Assembly: GCA_946535435.1 (NCBI GenBank)
Contig: CAMNDM010000003.1
Coordinates: 76,988 to 140,987 of the forward strand
Length of the DNA: 64,000 bases
DNA from: Physcocola sp002396385
GTDB lineage: Bacteria; Bacteroidota; Bacteroidia; Bacteroidales; Paludibacteraceae
Reading direction: 5' to 3'
A program made the position numbers and the translations under genes. Below are positions 33,296-41,473 of this stretch, in pieces (position 1 is the first letter of the stretch; every line of letters starts with the position of its first letter). The notes under the pieces were generated by a model. It did no database searches. It saw only the letters and a list, made by a program, of their open reading frames with translations, and was not told the DNA's origin.

Positions 33296-34746
33296 AATTT
33301 GCCTTGTTTCAGTGCTTCAACGTATTTGTCTACCTTTTGCAGCTCTTCTGCAATCTTTATCTTTTGTGGACAGTGCCATTCGCACTGGTGGCAGCCTACA
33401 CAGTGGCTGGCTTGGCGAAGGCGGGGCACACTCCGGTCGTAGCCGACCAGGAAGGCGCGGCGTTGCTTCTCATATTCGGGGTGCTGGCTGCTTTGGGCCA
33501 TATTGCCTTCGTTGATGCACTTGTTGTAGTGTACGAAGATGGCTGGAATGTCAATGCCGTATGGGCATGGCATGCAGTACTTGCAGTCGTTGCACGGTAT
33601 GGTGTTCAGTCCGACTATGTCGTCGGCCACTTCTTCAAGAAACTGCTTTTCCTCTTCGCTGACCGGTTTGAGCGGTGCATAGGTGTTAATGTTGTCTTTT
33701 ACGTTCTCGAGGTAGGTCATGCCGCTCAATACCGAAAGTACGCCTTTGGGTGAGCCTGCGTAGCGCATGGCCCAGCTGGCAATGCTGTGTTCTGGGTCGC
33801 GGCTTTTCATTTTCTTGAAAATGAAGTCGGGCACTTTTGCCAAGCGGCCTCCTAACAGGGGCTCCATAATGAGCGATGGTATGCCGCGCTTCTCTAGCTC
33901 GGTATAGAGGTATTCGGCATTGGTGTTCCGAGGATTGATTTCACTCGCATGCTTCCAGTCGAGGTAGTTCAACTCTATGAGCACAAAGTCCCAATGGTAT
34001 TTGCCTTCGTCGTGCCACTGCAACAAAAGGTCGAACATTTTGATGTCGCCGTGGTACGAGAATCCGAGGTTCTTTATTTTGCCTTGTTTCTGTTGGCCGA
34101 CCAGCCAGTCAAGCAGTCCGTTGTCTATGTAGCGGGCGTAGAGGGTCTGTTTGCTGTCGAGCTGTTCGTTAATTCCTTGAGCGTTCGGCCGCTCGCTTGT
34201 ACCGCCTATGGCGTGAAGTAACAGGAAGTCCACATAGTCGATCTGCAACTCTTTAAGCGAGTTGTTAAACATCTCTTTGCCCGATTCCAGACTCCAGGTG
34301 GCCGGATTGAAGTTCGATAGTTTGGTCGATACGAAGTATTTGTCGCGGGGGTAGCGGTGCAAAGCTATTCCGGTACTTTTTTCAGACCGGCCTTGGCAGT
34401 AGGCAGGCGATGTGTCGAACAGGTTTACACCATGCCCAATGGCATAGTCTACCTGCTTGTTCACCATGTCTTGGTCGATTGGGGAGTCGGGGTTCTCACG
34501 GCCCGAACCTCCGCCTTCGATAGGCAGGCGCATCATACCAAATCCCAACAACGATATTTTGTCGCCCGTCTTGGGGTTGGTGCGGTAAGTCATCTTGTCG
34601 GTTGGTGGCTCTGGAATGGTGGTTTTGTAACTTTGCTGTTGTTCGTTGCTGTTGCAGGCAGAAAGGACTGCACTCGTTGCCACAGCGGCTGCACCTGCGG
34701 TTTTCAGAAACTCGCGGCGGTTTATAGGGTTTTCTTTTTCGCTCAT
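33292..34746 (-). CDS. Tat-exported aldo/keto reductase with two 4Fe-4S motifs
   Basis: 484 residues from ATG at 34746. The N-terminus NRREFLKTAGAAAVATSAVLSAC is a twin-arginine signal that ends in a lipobox-like Cys. The aldo/keto reductase barrel has the catalytic Asp/Tyr in FDTSPAYCQGRSE, Lys in YFVSTKL and His in DFLLLHA. The C-terminal ~100 residues carry CNDCKYCMPCPYGIDIP and CVGCHQCEWHCPQKI, two cluster-binding motifs. The export signal, Fe-S clusters and the tatA/tatC genes in the same operon agree with folding in the cytoplasm before transport. The substrate is unknown. Confidence 0.92.
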   Translation of the reverse strand: MSEKENPINRREFLKTAGAAAVATSAVLSACNSNEQQQSYKTTIPEPPTDKMTYRTNPKTGDKISLLGFGMMRLPIEGGGSGRENPDSPIDQDMVNKQVDYAIGHGVNLFDTSPAYCQGRSEKSTGIALHRYPRDKYFVSTKLSNFNPATWSLESGKEMFNNSLKELQIDYVDFLLLHAIGGTSERPNAQGINEQLDSKQTLYARYIDNGLLDWLVGQQKQGKIKNLGFSYHGDIKMFDLLLQWHDEGKYHWDFVLIELNYLDWKHASEINPRNTNAEYLYTELEKRGIPSLIMEPLLGGRLAKVPDFIFKKMKSRDPEHSIASWAMRYAGSPKGVLSVLSGMTYLENVKDNINTYAPLKPVSEEEKQFLEEVADDIVGLNTIPCNDCKYCMPCPYGIDIPAIFVHYNKCINEGNMAQSSQHPEYEKQRRAFLVGYDRSVPRLRQASHCVGCHQCEWHCPQKIKIAEELQKVDKYVEALKQGKL

Positions 34747-34766
34747 TTTCGTGCTGTTCAAGTGTT

Positions 34767-36281
34767 TTAAATTTCTTTGTGCACCTCGTGCCCTTCTACG
34801 TATATTGCGCTGAAAGGTCTCGATGGACAAAGGTTCTCGCAGGCACCGCAGCCTATGCAGCGCTCGGTGTTGATGGCAGGAATCTTGTGCGATTCCGGGT
34901 TCGCCGGGTCGCTTGGCACCATCTGTATGGCTCCGTTAGGGCAGTGGCGGGCACAGTTGCCGCATTCCACGTTGTCGGTTAGCACAATACAGTTCTTCTT
35001 AACCCAAACCGCATGGCCTATCTGTATACTGCTCTTTTCTGCTGGGGTGATGGGCTTGATGGCGCCGGCCGGGCAGACTTCCGAACACTTGGTGCATTCT
35101 GGCCGGCAGTAGCCTCTGTCGTATTCCAGGTGTGGCTGCATCAGCGTCCCGAGGTCCGACGATGGACGGAGTACTCCGTTCGGACAGTTCGCCACACACA
35201 GCTGGCAACCGGTGCAGTGTTGTGCGAAGTGCTTGGCGCTAAAGCTTCCGGCTGGAAGAATCGGTGTCTCGCGGACGGGTACTTTTTTATTGAGAATGGT
35301 TGCCAGACCTCCGTCTACCTTTTTGTCTTTTTGTGCTTTTGCCAGGCCTGCGGCAAGTAATCCTGTCCCTATCAGAAAACTGCGTCGGCTGGTGTCAACG
35401 GTCTCGTCTTTAACTGCTTGCTGGGCATTGTTGACCGTCTTACCTTGTTTTTGCTGGGTTAGGCGGTTTTTGAAACTGATGGCTTTCGCATTGCAGGCGT
35501 CAATACAGTCGAAGCAGGCGACACAGCGACTGGTGTCTACCTTCCCGTTCTTGAAGTCTATGGCCGACGCTTTGCACTTCCTGGCGCAGAGTCCGCAGTT
35601 CTTACAGGCTTTTTCATCGATAACCGGACGGAATATGGCGTATTGCGATACAAATCCAAGTACTGTGCCAACAGGGCAGATGGTGTTGCACCAGGTGCGT
35701 CCGTTCTTCCAGGCCAGAACGCCGACTGTGGCCAGCGTAACGATGGCTGTTACGGGTACTATCAGACTTTTAGCCCAGACGCTTGTCTCGTAAAAGGCAT
35801 AGCTGTTGAAGTGCTCGGCTATGCCGGCTAGCACGTTGTTGCCAAATGCCCAAATGGGGGCGAGCAAACTTTCTGCTATGCGTCCGAATGCGCTGTATGG
35901 CGCTATAAACAGCGCAATTTGTGTAAAACCGGCTACAACTAGCAATACGAACACAAGCAGAACTCCGTAACGCAGGTTCCTCTTTTCCTGTGAATAGCTG
36001 AAGCGTGCTTTCTTGCCTTTGCGTTTGGCGCTTATCCACGATACGGTGTCTTGCAAAATGCCCAGTGGACAGATGACTGAACAGTAGATGCGGCCGAATA
36101 GTAGCGTGACCAGTAGCAAACCTACCACTACGGCTGTGTTAAATGCTAAAACGGCTGGCAGGAACTGTACTTTCGCCATAAAGCCGAACCAACGGGTCAT
36201 TGTTCCTGTAAAGTCTAAAAATAACAGGGTTACCAGCGTTATAGCCAGCACCGCAGCGGCTGTGCGGATTTTCCTTAACAT
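34767..36281 (-). CDS. membrane 4Fe-4S protein, NapH-like with C-terminal polyferredoxin fusion
   Basis: 504 residues. The first ~215 form a NapH/CcoG-type membrane domain with several membrane helices and the paired motifs GRIYCSVICPLG (~63-74) and RTWCNTICPVG (~195-205). Two ferredoxin motifs follow (CKNCGLCARKCKASA, CVACFDCIDACNAKA). At ~299-300 an internal twin-arginine segment SRRSFLIGTGLLAAGLA appears, after which four more Cys-rich ferredoxin motifs continue to the end. The protein looks like a NapH-type anchor fused to a NapG-type polyferredoxin. It could pass electrons from the quinone pool to the exported aldo/keto reductase encoded 20 bp downstream. Confidence 0.9.
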   Translation of the reverse strand: MLRKIRTAAAVLAITLVTLLFLDFTGTMTRWFGFMAKVQFLPAVLAFNTAVVVGLLLVTLLFGRIYCSVICPLGILQDTVSWISAKRKGKKARFSYSQEKRNLRYGVLLVFVLLVVAGFTQIALFIAPYSAFGRIAESLLAPIWAFGNNVLAGIAEHFNSYAFYETSVWAKSLIVPVTAIVTLATVGVLAWKNGRTWCNTICPVGTVLGFVSQYAIFRPVIDEKACKNCGLCARKCKASAIDFKNGKVDTSRCVACFDCIDACNAKAISFKNRLTQQKQGKTVNNAQQAVKDETVDTSRRSFLIGTGLLAAGLAKAQKDKKVDGGLATILNKKVPVRETPILPAGSFSAKHFAQHCTGCQLCVANCPNGVLRPSSDLGTLMQPHLEYDRGYCRPECTKCSEVCPAGAIKPITPAEKSSIQIGHAVWVKKNCIVLTDNVECGNCARHCPNGAIQMVPSDPANPESHKIPAINTERCIGCGACENLCPSRPFSAIYVEGHEVHKEI

Positions 36282-36293
36282 AAGATTTCTTGT

Positions 36294-37091
36294 TTATTTT
36301 TTGTTAGTATGTGCAACCAGCACAATGCTGGCTTCGTATAGCAACCACATCGGAAGCGACACTATAAGGAGGGTGAAGATGTCGGTGGTTGGTGTTATGA
36401 TGGCGGCTGCTATCAGTATGACTACTATGGCATGTCGGCGGTAGTTCCGCATAAAGTCGGACGTTAACAAACCAAGTTTTCCCAAAATCCACGATATAAC
36501 CGGAATCTCGAATACAATGCCCATCATCAGGCTCATCAGCAACAGCGTGTCGATGTACGATTCCAGCGAAATCATATTGACAACCTCCTCGCTGACTTGG
36601 TAGTTGCTTAAAAAGCGGTAGGTGAGTGGGAAAATCAGGAAGTAGTTGAGTAAGAGGCCTGCTACAAACATCAAATAGCCCATTCCTGCTACCCTTACCG
36701 CATATTTACGCTCTTGCTCATAAAGTGCGGGCGCGATAAAGCTGAAAAGTTGGTAGATGATGTAGGGCGAGGCCGTGACGACGCCTGCACAGAATGCTGT
36801 TTTAAAATGAAAGACAAACTGTTGGGCTAAACCGGTGTTGATGAGTTGCACCGCTTTCACTGGCTCTAAACCGCCTTGCCCCTGGGTCACCCAGTTACTG
36901 AATCTTTCTAATAGCTGGTAACTGACAAAGTCGGGCTCTCTCGGTGCAAATATCAGGTTGAAAAGTGGCTCTTTAAGGAAGAAGGCGGCAGTGGTCGCAG
37001 CCAGCACGACGATCAGTATGCGCACGAATGTGCCTCGTAGAACGTCGATGTGGGTCCAAAAAGACATGCTGTTGCCTTTGTCTTCGCTCAT
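36294..37091 (-). CDS. tatC: twin-arginine translocase subunit TatC
   Basis: 265 residues, six membrane helices. It starts SFWTHIDVLRGTFVRI (the conserved H-x-x-E/D-L-R region with Asp in place of Glu) and contains a cytoplasmic RKYAVRVAGMGY-type loop and ISLESYIDTLLLMSLMMGIVFEIPV. TatC binds the RR signal peptide. It lies between tatA and the ferredoxin gene with 12-bp gaps on both sides. A longer first periplasmic loop (EPDFVSYQLLERFSNWVTQGQGG) is typical of Bacteroidetes. Confidence 0.96.
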   Translation of the reverse strand: MSEDKGNSMSFWTHIDVLRGTFVRILIVVLAATTAAFFLKEPLFNLIFAPREPDFVSYQLLERFSNWVTQGQGGLEPVKAVQLINTGLAQQFVFHFKTAFCAGVVTASPYIIYQLFSFIAPALYEQERKYAVRVAGMGYLMFVAGLLLNYFLIFPLTYRFLSNYQVSEEVVNMISLESYIDTLLLMSLMMGIVFEIPVISWILGKLGLLTSDFMRNYRRHAIVVILIAAAIITPTTDIFTLLIVSLPMWLLYEASIVLVAHTNKK

Positions 37092-37103
37092 CTGGAAATA
37101 ATT

Positions 37104-37286
37104 TTAATCTTTCCGCTCTTCCTTTTTGTCTTCAGTATCGGTGTTGGTCACGTCTTTCATACCTTCTTTGAAACTGCTGACCCCTTTGCCTAGACTCTTC
37201 ATCAACTCTGGTATGCGTTTGCCTCCGAAAAGGAGCAACACAACAAAGACGATAAGCAGAAGTTCTGGAAATCCTAATCCAAACAT
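37104..37286 (-). CDS. tatA: twin-arginine translocase subunit TatA/E
   Basis: 60 residues: one N-terminal membrane helix (FGLGFPELLLIVFVVLLLFGGKRIP), the hinge KRIPELMKSLGKGVSSFKEGMKD and a short charged tail. This is TatA-like (FG-x-hinge), and no tatB is present nearby, so the translocase is of the minimal TatA-TatC type. Second gene of the operon. Confidence 0.95.
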   Translation of the reverse strand: MFGLGFPELLLIVFVVLLLFGGKRIPELMKSLGKGVSSFKEGMKDVTNTDTEDKKEERKD

Positions 37287-37304
37287 ATATCTAATGTTTT
37301 GTGG

Positions 37305-37814
37305 TTAATTCTTGAACAGTTGTCCGATGACGAGGTATCCGCCTACTACTTGTAGGGCCATTCCTGGAAGTCCCATCTTAAAGTCGGTCAGTCCGGCTGC
37401 CCAACTGCCTTCTATCAGACATTCGCCCAACGAGCCGACAACCTGGTAGAAAAGAACAACCAGCAGCAGAATGCCGAGGCTTACTTTCTGATAACGCTTC
37501 GCGCACCAGCCTGCGGCAATAGCCAACAACACACCCTTCAGCAAAATAGAGGGGAGTACTGCCACGCTAGGCATGTGGAACAGAACCGAGTTGACCAGTG
37601 GAGAGAAGATGGCGGTTAGCAGTCCGACCTTCATTCCGTACTTGTAGGCGCCTATCAGTGTGAAAAAGTAGATGGGAAGCCATGTGTGGCCACCATTGGG
37701 CACCAAATGGCACAATTGCGGTAGCACAATGTTGCCTATTACGAAGAATAGGGCAAACAGGTAGGTCCTTGTTTCTTTGAATTGGAGTGTGTAAAGCTTT
37801 AGAGTTTGGTCCAT
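37305..37814 (-). CDS. ECF-transporter S component-like membrane protein
   Basis: 169 residues with about five to six membrane helices (YLFALFFVIGNIVLPQL, TWLPIYFFTLIGAYKYG, LLTAIFSPLVNSVLF, LLKGVLLAIAAGWCAKRY, LGILLLVVLFYQVVGS, ALQVVGGYLVIGQLF). Small size and layout fit the S component of energy-coupling-factor vitamin or metal importers. No EcfA/EcfT genes are nearby, so it would share a common energising module. First gene of the Tat/TonB operon, 18 bp before tatA. The substrate is unknown, possibly the same compound taken up by the TonB receptor at the operon's end. Confidence 0.75.
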   Translation of the reverse strand: MDQTLKLYTLQFKETRTYLFALFFVIGNIVLPQLCHLVPNGGHTWLPIYFFTLIGAYKYGMKVGLLTAIFSPLVNSVLFHMPSVAVLPSILLKGVLLAIAAGWCAKRYQKVSLGILLLVVLFYQVVGSLGECLIEGSWAAGLTDFKMGLPGMALQVVGGYLVIGQLFKN

Positions 37815-37837
37815 AACCTTTCGTGTTTGTTTGGTTG

Positions 37838-37845
37838 CAAAGATA
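37838..37845 (-). promoter_or_regulatory. -7 promoter element of the Tat/TonB operon
   Basis: CAAAGATA reads TATCTTTG on the minus strand, 24 bp before the start of the first gene, within an A+T-rich region. Confidence 0.5.
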
Positions 37846-37977
37846 TAACTTTTTTGTTTAAGCAGTTCTGAACTTTAATGCTTGTGAACTTTTTTCGTGT
37901 CTTTTTCAGCGCATTTCTTTTTGCTTGTTCCTTTTGTCTCCTTTATTTCTTAATTTTGTGTAAACTTCACACAAAAA

Positions 37978-38670
37978 ATGCAAAAAGGAACATATACATA
38001 CGACTATCCGCGCCCGATGGTGGCTACCGATTGCGTGATTTTCGGTTTCGACGGCACAAAAATGCAGGTCTTGTTAGTTAAAAGGGGGGAAGAACCCTAT
38101 AAGGACAGTTGGGTGCTGCCGGGTGGATTCCTACGGATGGAAGAGTCGGCTGAAGAAAGTGCACGTATGATGTTGCGCGAAAAAACGGGTCTTCGTGAAA
38201 CTTACATCGAGCAGTTCCACACTTTTTCCGCTCCCGAACGCGATGTGCGCGGCCGTGTCATATCCATCGCTTATTATGCTCTGGTCAGAAAACAGGAAGT
38301 AAGGCAGGGTGCCAATGTCTCGGAGGTTGGCTGGTTCCCGCTCGACGGACTGCCAGAACTGGTCTTCGACCATAAGGATATATTAGATATGGCGTTGGCA
38401 AAATTGCGTGAACGCATTATGTTCCAACCGGTTGGCTTTGACCTGCTTCCCGAAAAGTTCACCATGCGGGCGCTGCAGTCGCTCTACGAGGCTATATTGG
38501 GAGTAGAGTTCGACCGGCGGAACTTCTCGAAGAAAATTCTGCACGTTGGGCTACTTACCGATTTGAACGAGTCAGCCCGGTCTACTCCGAAAAGGATGGC
38601 CAAGCTGTACAAGTTCAATGCTGAAAGTTACGGTCGCTTGAAGGAAAAAGGTTTCCGTTTGGAATTTTAG
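37978..38670 (+). CDS. Nudix-domain transcriptional regulator (NrtR-like)
   Basis: 230 residues. The N-terminal Nudix domain (~12-140) has GGFLRMEESAEESARMMLRE, a Nudix box in which the catalytic RE-x-x-EE positions are changed (RMMLRE), so hydrolysis is probably lost. The C-terminal winged helix (KFTMRALQSLYEAILGVEFDRRNFSKKILHVGLLTDLN...) binds DNA. Such NrtR-type regulators sense ADP-ribose or sugar-nucleotide ligands and control NAD or sugar genes. It stands alone and convergent to the flavodoxin gene. The end of the protein is repeated as a remnant at 42765-42887. Confidence 0.88.
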   Translation: MQKGTYTYDYPRPMVATDCVIFGFDGTKMQVLLVKRGEEPYKDSWVLPGGFLRMEESAEESARMMLREKTGLRETYIEQFHTFSAPERDVRGRVISIAYYALVRKQEVRQGANVSEVGWFPLDGLPELVFDHKDILDMALAKLRERIMFQPVGFDLLPEKFTMRALQSLYEAILGVEFDRRNFSKKILHVGLLTDLNESARSTPKRMAKLYKFNAESYGRLKEKGFRLEF

Positions 38671-38723
38671 TCGCTTTGGGCTGCTCTTTCGTGGACCGAC
38701 AGCCCTTGGACGGGTTGTGTGGT

Positions 38724-39329
38724 TTAAAATCCAATCTGTTTCAGCCAGTTCACAACTTTAGCCTTTTCGCTGCGGACCTCGTGGCCGTAAATAGAAAATC
38801 CGTTTTGTACGCTGGCTTTCGGAAACGCTTTTTTCACATCGCTTACGCAGTTGGCCAATCCGCTCCCTTCGTGTGTGGTGAACGGATAGATGGTCTTTCC
38901 GTCGAGGTTGATGTCTTTAAAGAGTGTGAACATTACTTGCGGGTAGGTGCCCCACCAGACAGGTCCGCCAATAAACACGGTGTCGTATTCCGACAAGTCT
39001 GGCGCTTTGCCTTCGTAGGCAGGCAACTCTTTGTCGTTCGCTTCCTTTTGGGCCAACTGGGTGAGTGGGGTATAGGCCATGCCGTCGTACTTGTGGGTGA
39101 CGATTTCAAATTGCCCGGCTCCGGTAATTTCGGAGATGTAGTCGGCTACTATTTTAGTGTTCCCGACTTTTATGTTGCCCACACTGTAGTTCTCGCCTGC
39201 GTGGGAAAAGAAAATAACGATCGATTTGCTCATATTGTCGTGTTTTTTTACTTCCTGGCTGTTGCAACCGGTACCTACAAAGAGGGCCGAGATGCCGAGA
39301 AGTAGGGTTTTAAATCTGTTTGTTTTCAT
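38724..39329 (-). CDS. flavodoxin-family lipoprotein
   Basis: 201 residues with a lipoprotein signal (LLLGISALFVGTGC, Cys ~22). The flavodoxin_4 fold follows: IVIFFSHAGENYSVG at the FMN phosphate loop, FIGGPVWWGTYPQVMFTLF, and TTHEGSGLANCVSDVKKAF. Being secreted is unusual for a flavodoxin; a lipoprotein form is known among Bacteroidetes. An internal ATG (MSKSIVIFF) could give a soluble cytoplasmic form, so both should be kept in mind. Last gene of a cluster with the decarboxylase-cupin and aldo/keto reductase genes. Confidence 0.88.
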   Translation of the reverse strand: MKTNRFKTLLLGISALFVGTGCNSQEVKKHDNMSKSIVIFFSHAGENYSVGNIKVGNTKIVADYISEITGAGQFEIVTHKYDGMAYTPLTQLAQKEANDKELPAYEGKAPDLSEYDTVFIGGPVWWGTYPQVMFTLFKDINLDGKTIYPFTTHEGSGLANCVSDVKKAFPKASVQNGFSIYGHEVRSEKAKVVNWLKQIGF

Positions 39330-39365
39330 GATGCTGGTTTCTTAAAATGTGGTATGTCATGGGGT

Positions 39366-40499
39366 TCATCGAACCTTGTTGTAGACTTCGTCGCTCACAG
39401 GCTCTAGCCACTCGTTGCTGGTTTCTTCCTGCAGGTTCTTGTGGTAGGTAAGGTGCTGCATCCACGAGCCCTTGGCTGCTCCGTGCCAGTGTTTTACGCC
39501 TTCCGGTACTTCTATTACAACGCCTTCGCGCAGTTCCACTGCTGGTTTGCCCCATTCTTGGTACCAGCCGTGTCCGTATACGCAGACCAGAACCTGGACT
39601 GCTCCGTGGTGTATGTGCCAGTTGTTGCGGCAACCGGGTTCGAAGGTTACATTGGTGATGCTCTCGCCGTAAGGCGATACGTAGCTTCTTCCTGTGAAGT
39701 ATTGTGCGTATGCGTCGTTGGGCACACCACGGCGCCAATACGATTTCAGGTCAACTTGGTCGTTTTGGCTGCGTACGGTTGCAGTTGTGTCGAGCGCTTC
39801 GTTGACAGCCTTTAAAACTCTGGAAGAGGCTGCCTTACAACCGTTAGCGGCCAGTGCGACTGGTATCTGTAGCAACTGCTCGTCGGTGACCCCCATGTTG
39901 CGCGCTCCTTTGACGTGCGCTTTCAGTTGGGGTTCAACACCTTCCATGGCCGAGAGGGCGCTGACGGTCACCAACTCCCGGTCGGCGTGGCTGAGGATGT
40001 CGCGGGCGAAAATGTCACCGAAAAGGTGCGCTTTCAGGTAATAGTCTTCGGCCGGACAGAAGTCGTAATTGAACGGTTGGCCAGATAGTCTTGTCTGGAT
40101 GTCGGTTCCTTGTTTCAGCGCGTCGTAGTCTTTAGGCAGAGGGGTAGCTTCCTGGCCCGCCTCAAAGGGCTTCTTCCGCTCGGCCAGCACCTTTTGCAGG
40201 GTGCCGAGGGCGTTCAGGCTTCGTGGAAAACCGGTGTAGGCGTACAGTTGTGAAAGGGCTTCCTTTATCTGACTGACTGTAAGCCCGGCATCGAGCCCGG
40301 CATTAATTGCGTCGTAAAGAGACAGCTGGTCACCGCTGGCTTCGCTGCAGGCGATAGCCGACATACATGAGGCTTGTTTTTCGTTGAATGTAAGTGTATT
40401 CATTTCTTTCTCGATTTCTTTCTTAACCTGGCTTTCTTTATGCCCGTTGCAAGACGCCACCGACAGCGTCAGCGCAATAAATAATAGTAATTTGTTCAT
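39366..40499 (-). CDS. lipoprotein fusion of two carboxymuconolactone-decarboxylase-like domains and a cupin
   Basis: 377 residues with a lipoprotein signal (LLFIALTLSVASC). The first decarboxylase-like (CMD) domain (~35-115) has LTFNEKQASCMSAIACSEASGD and IKEALSQLYAYTGFPRSLNAL. A second (~160-235) has ILSHADRELVTVSALSAMEGVEPQLKAHVKGARN. The cupin (~265-360) has the metal-type residues in CRNNWHIHHGAVQVLVCVYGHGWY and VPEGVKHWHGAAKGSWMQHL. CMD domains often have peroxidase-like or alkylhydroperoxidase-like cysteine pairs; the Cys in SCMSAIAC fits. Gap to the aldo/keto reductase is 11 bp. A role in quinone or peroxide detoxification is inferred only. Confidence 0.85.
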   Translation of the reverse strand: MNKLLLFIALTLSVASCNGHKESQVKKEIEKEMNTLTFNEKQASCMSAIACSEASGDQLSLYDAINAGLDAGLTVSQIKEALSQLYAYTGFPRSLNALGTLQKVLAERKKPFEAGQEATPLPKDYDALKQGTDIQTRLSGQPFNYDFCPAEDYYLKAHLFGDIFARDILSHADRELVTVSALSAMEGVEPQLKAHVKGARNMGVTDEQLLQIPVALAANGCKAASSRVLKAVNEALDTTATVRSQNDQVDLKSYWRRGVPNDAYAQYFTGRSYVSPYGESITNVTFEPGCRNNWHIHHGAVQVLVCVYGHGWYQEWGKPAVELREGVVIEVPEGVKHWHGAAKGSWMQHLTYHKNLQEETSNEWLEPVSDEVYNKVR

Positions 40500-40510
40500 C
40501 TTCGTATCCT

Positions 40511-41371
40511 TTAATTAACCCTTGCCGACAGAAGGTAGCGCACTAAGTCGGGGCTGTTGTGGTCAACTATCTCACTGTGGCCAAGGTCGAGTGCGTCAAT
40601 TTGTTTTATCTCGTTTCCCGTCAGTTCAAAATCCCAAATGTCTATGTTCTGTTCCATTCGTTCTTTGTGTACGCTTTTGGGTAAAATGCTGACACCCCGT
40701 TGTACGTTCCATTTTAAAGCGATTTGTGCTGCGCTCTTGTTGTGGTTTTTACCAATCAGGCTCAAAACAGGGTGGCTGAAAATTCCGTGATTGCCTTCTG
40801 CCAGCGGTCCCCATGCCTGTGGGTGGCAACCATATCTCTTCATGTTCTTTATCGCCTCGTACTGTGAGAAGAAGGGGTGGAGCTCAATCTGGTTCACCAT
40901 TGGTTTAGTGTCTACTAATTCGGCAAACTCGGTAAATTTCCCCGGGTAGAAGTTCGAAACCCCAATAGCTCTGATCAGCCCGTTGTTATATAGCTCTTCC
41001 AGTGCCAGCCATGCACCATATACATCGCCGAAAGGCTGGTGGAGCAGGTAGAGGTCTATGTAATCGAACCCGAGTTTGTCTAACGAGCGTTGGAATCCGC
41101 GTTTCGCATTCTCGTAACCGAAGTCCGACACCCAGAGTTTGCTGGTGATGAACAAGTCCTCGCGTTTTACAAGTCCGGTTGTAATGGCTTCCTTTACGGC
41201 TTCGCCTACCGCATCCTCGTTCATATAGATGGCTGCCGTGTCAATAAGCCGGTAGCCTGCGCCTATGGCGTCTAATACAGCCTGCTTGCATTGTGCTGGG
41301 TCAGACACTTGGAATACACCGAAACCTTCAAGTGGCATTTCCACTCCGTTATTAAGTCTGATGTTTAGCAT
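40511..41371 (-). CDS. aldo/keto reductase
   Basis: 286 residues, a complete soluble barrel with the catalytic tetrad: Asp in DTAAIYMNEDAVG (with Tyr), Lys in LFITSKLWVSD, His in DLYLLHQPFGD, and the NADP-binding SILPKSVHKERM end. It belongs to the diketogulonate-reductase-like group (RLNNGVEMPLEGFGVFQV start). It probably acts on small aldehydes or ketones. First gene after the AraC regulator, and co-directional with the decarboxylase-cupin and flavodoxin genes. Confidence 0.93.
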   Translation of the reverse strand: MLNIRLNNGVEMPLEGFGVFQVSDPAQCKQAVLDAIGAGYRLIDTAAIYMNEDAVGEAVKEAITTGLVKREDLFITSKLWVSDFGYENAKRGFQRSLDKLGFDYIDLYLLHQPFGDVYGAWLALEELYNNGLIRAIGVSNFYPGKFTEFAELVDTKPMVNQIELHPFFSQYEAIKNMKRYGCHPQAWGPLAEGNHGIFSHPVLSLIGKNHNKSAAQIALKWNVQRGVSILPKSVHKERMEQNIDIWDFELTGNEIKQIDALDLGHSEIVDHNSPDLVRYLLSARVN

Positions 41372-41473
41372 GGTAAAATTGTCTTGTTTTTTCTGGTGCT
41401 AAATTACAGCAGACTGCTCAGTACGTTGTTATGCAAAATTCTGTGATTTGTTCACATTTTTCTTAAAGGGACG

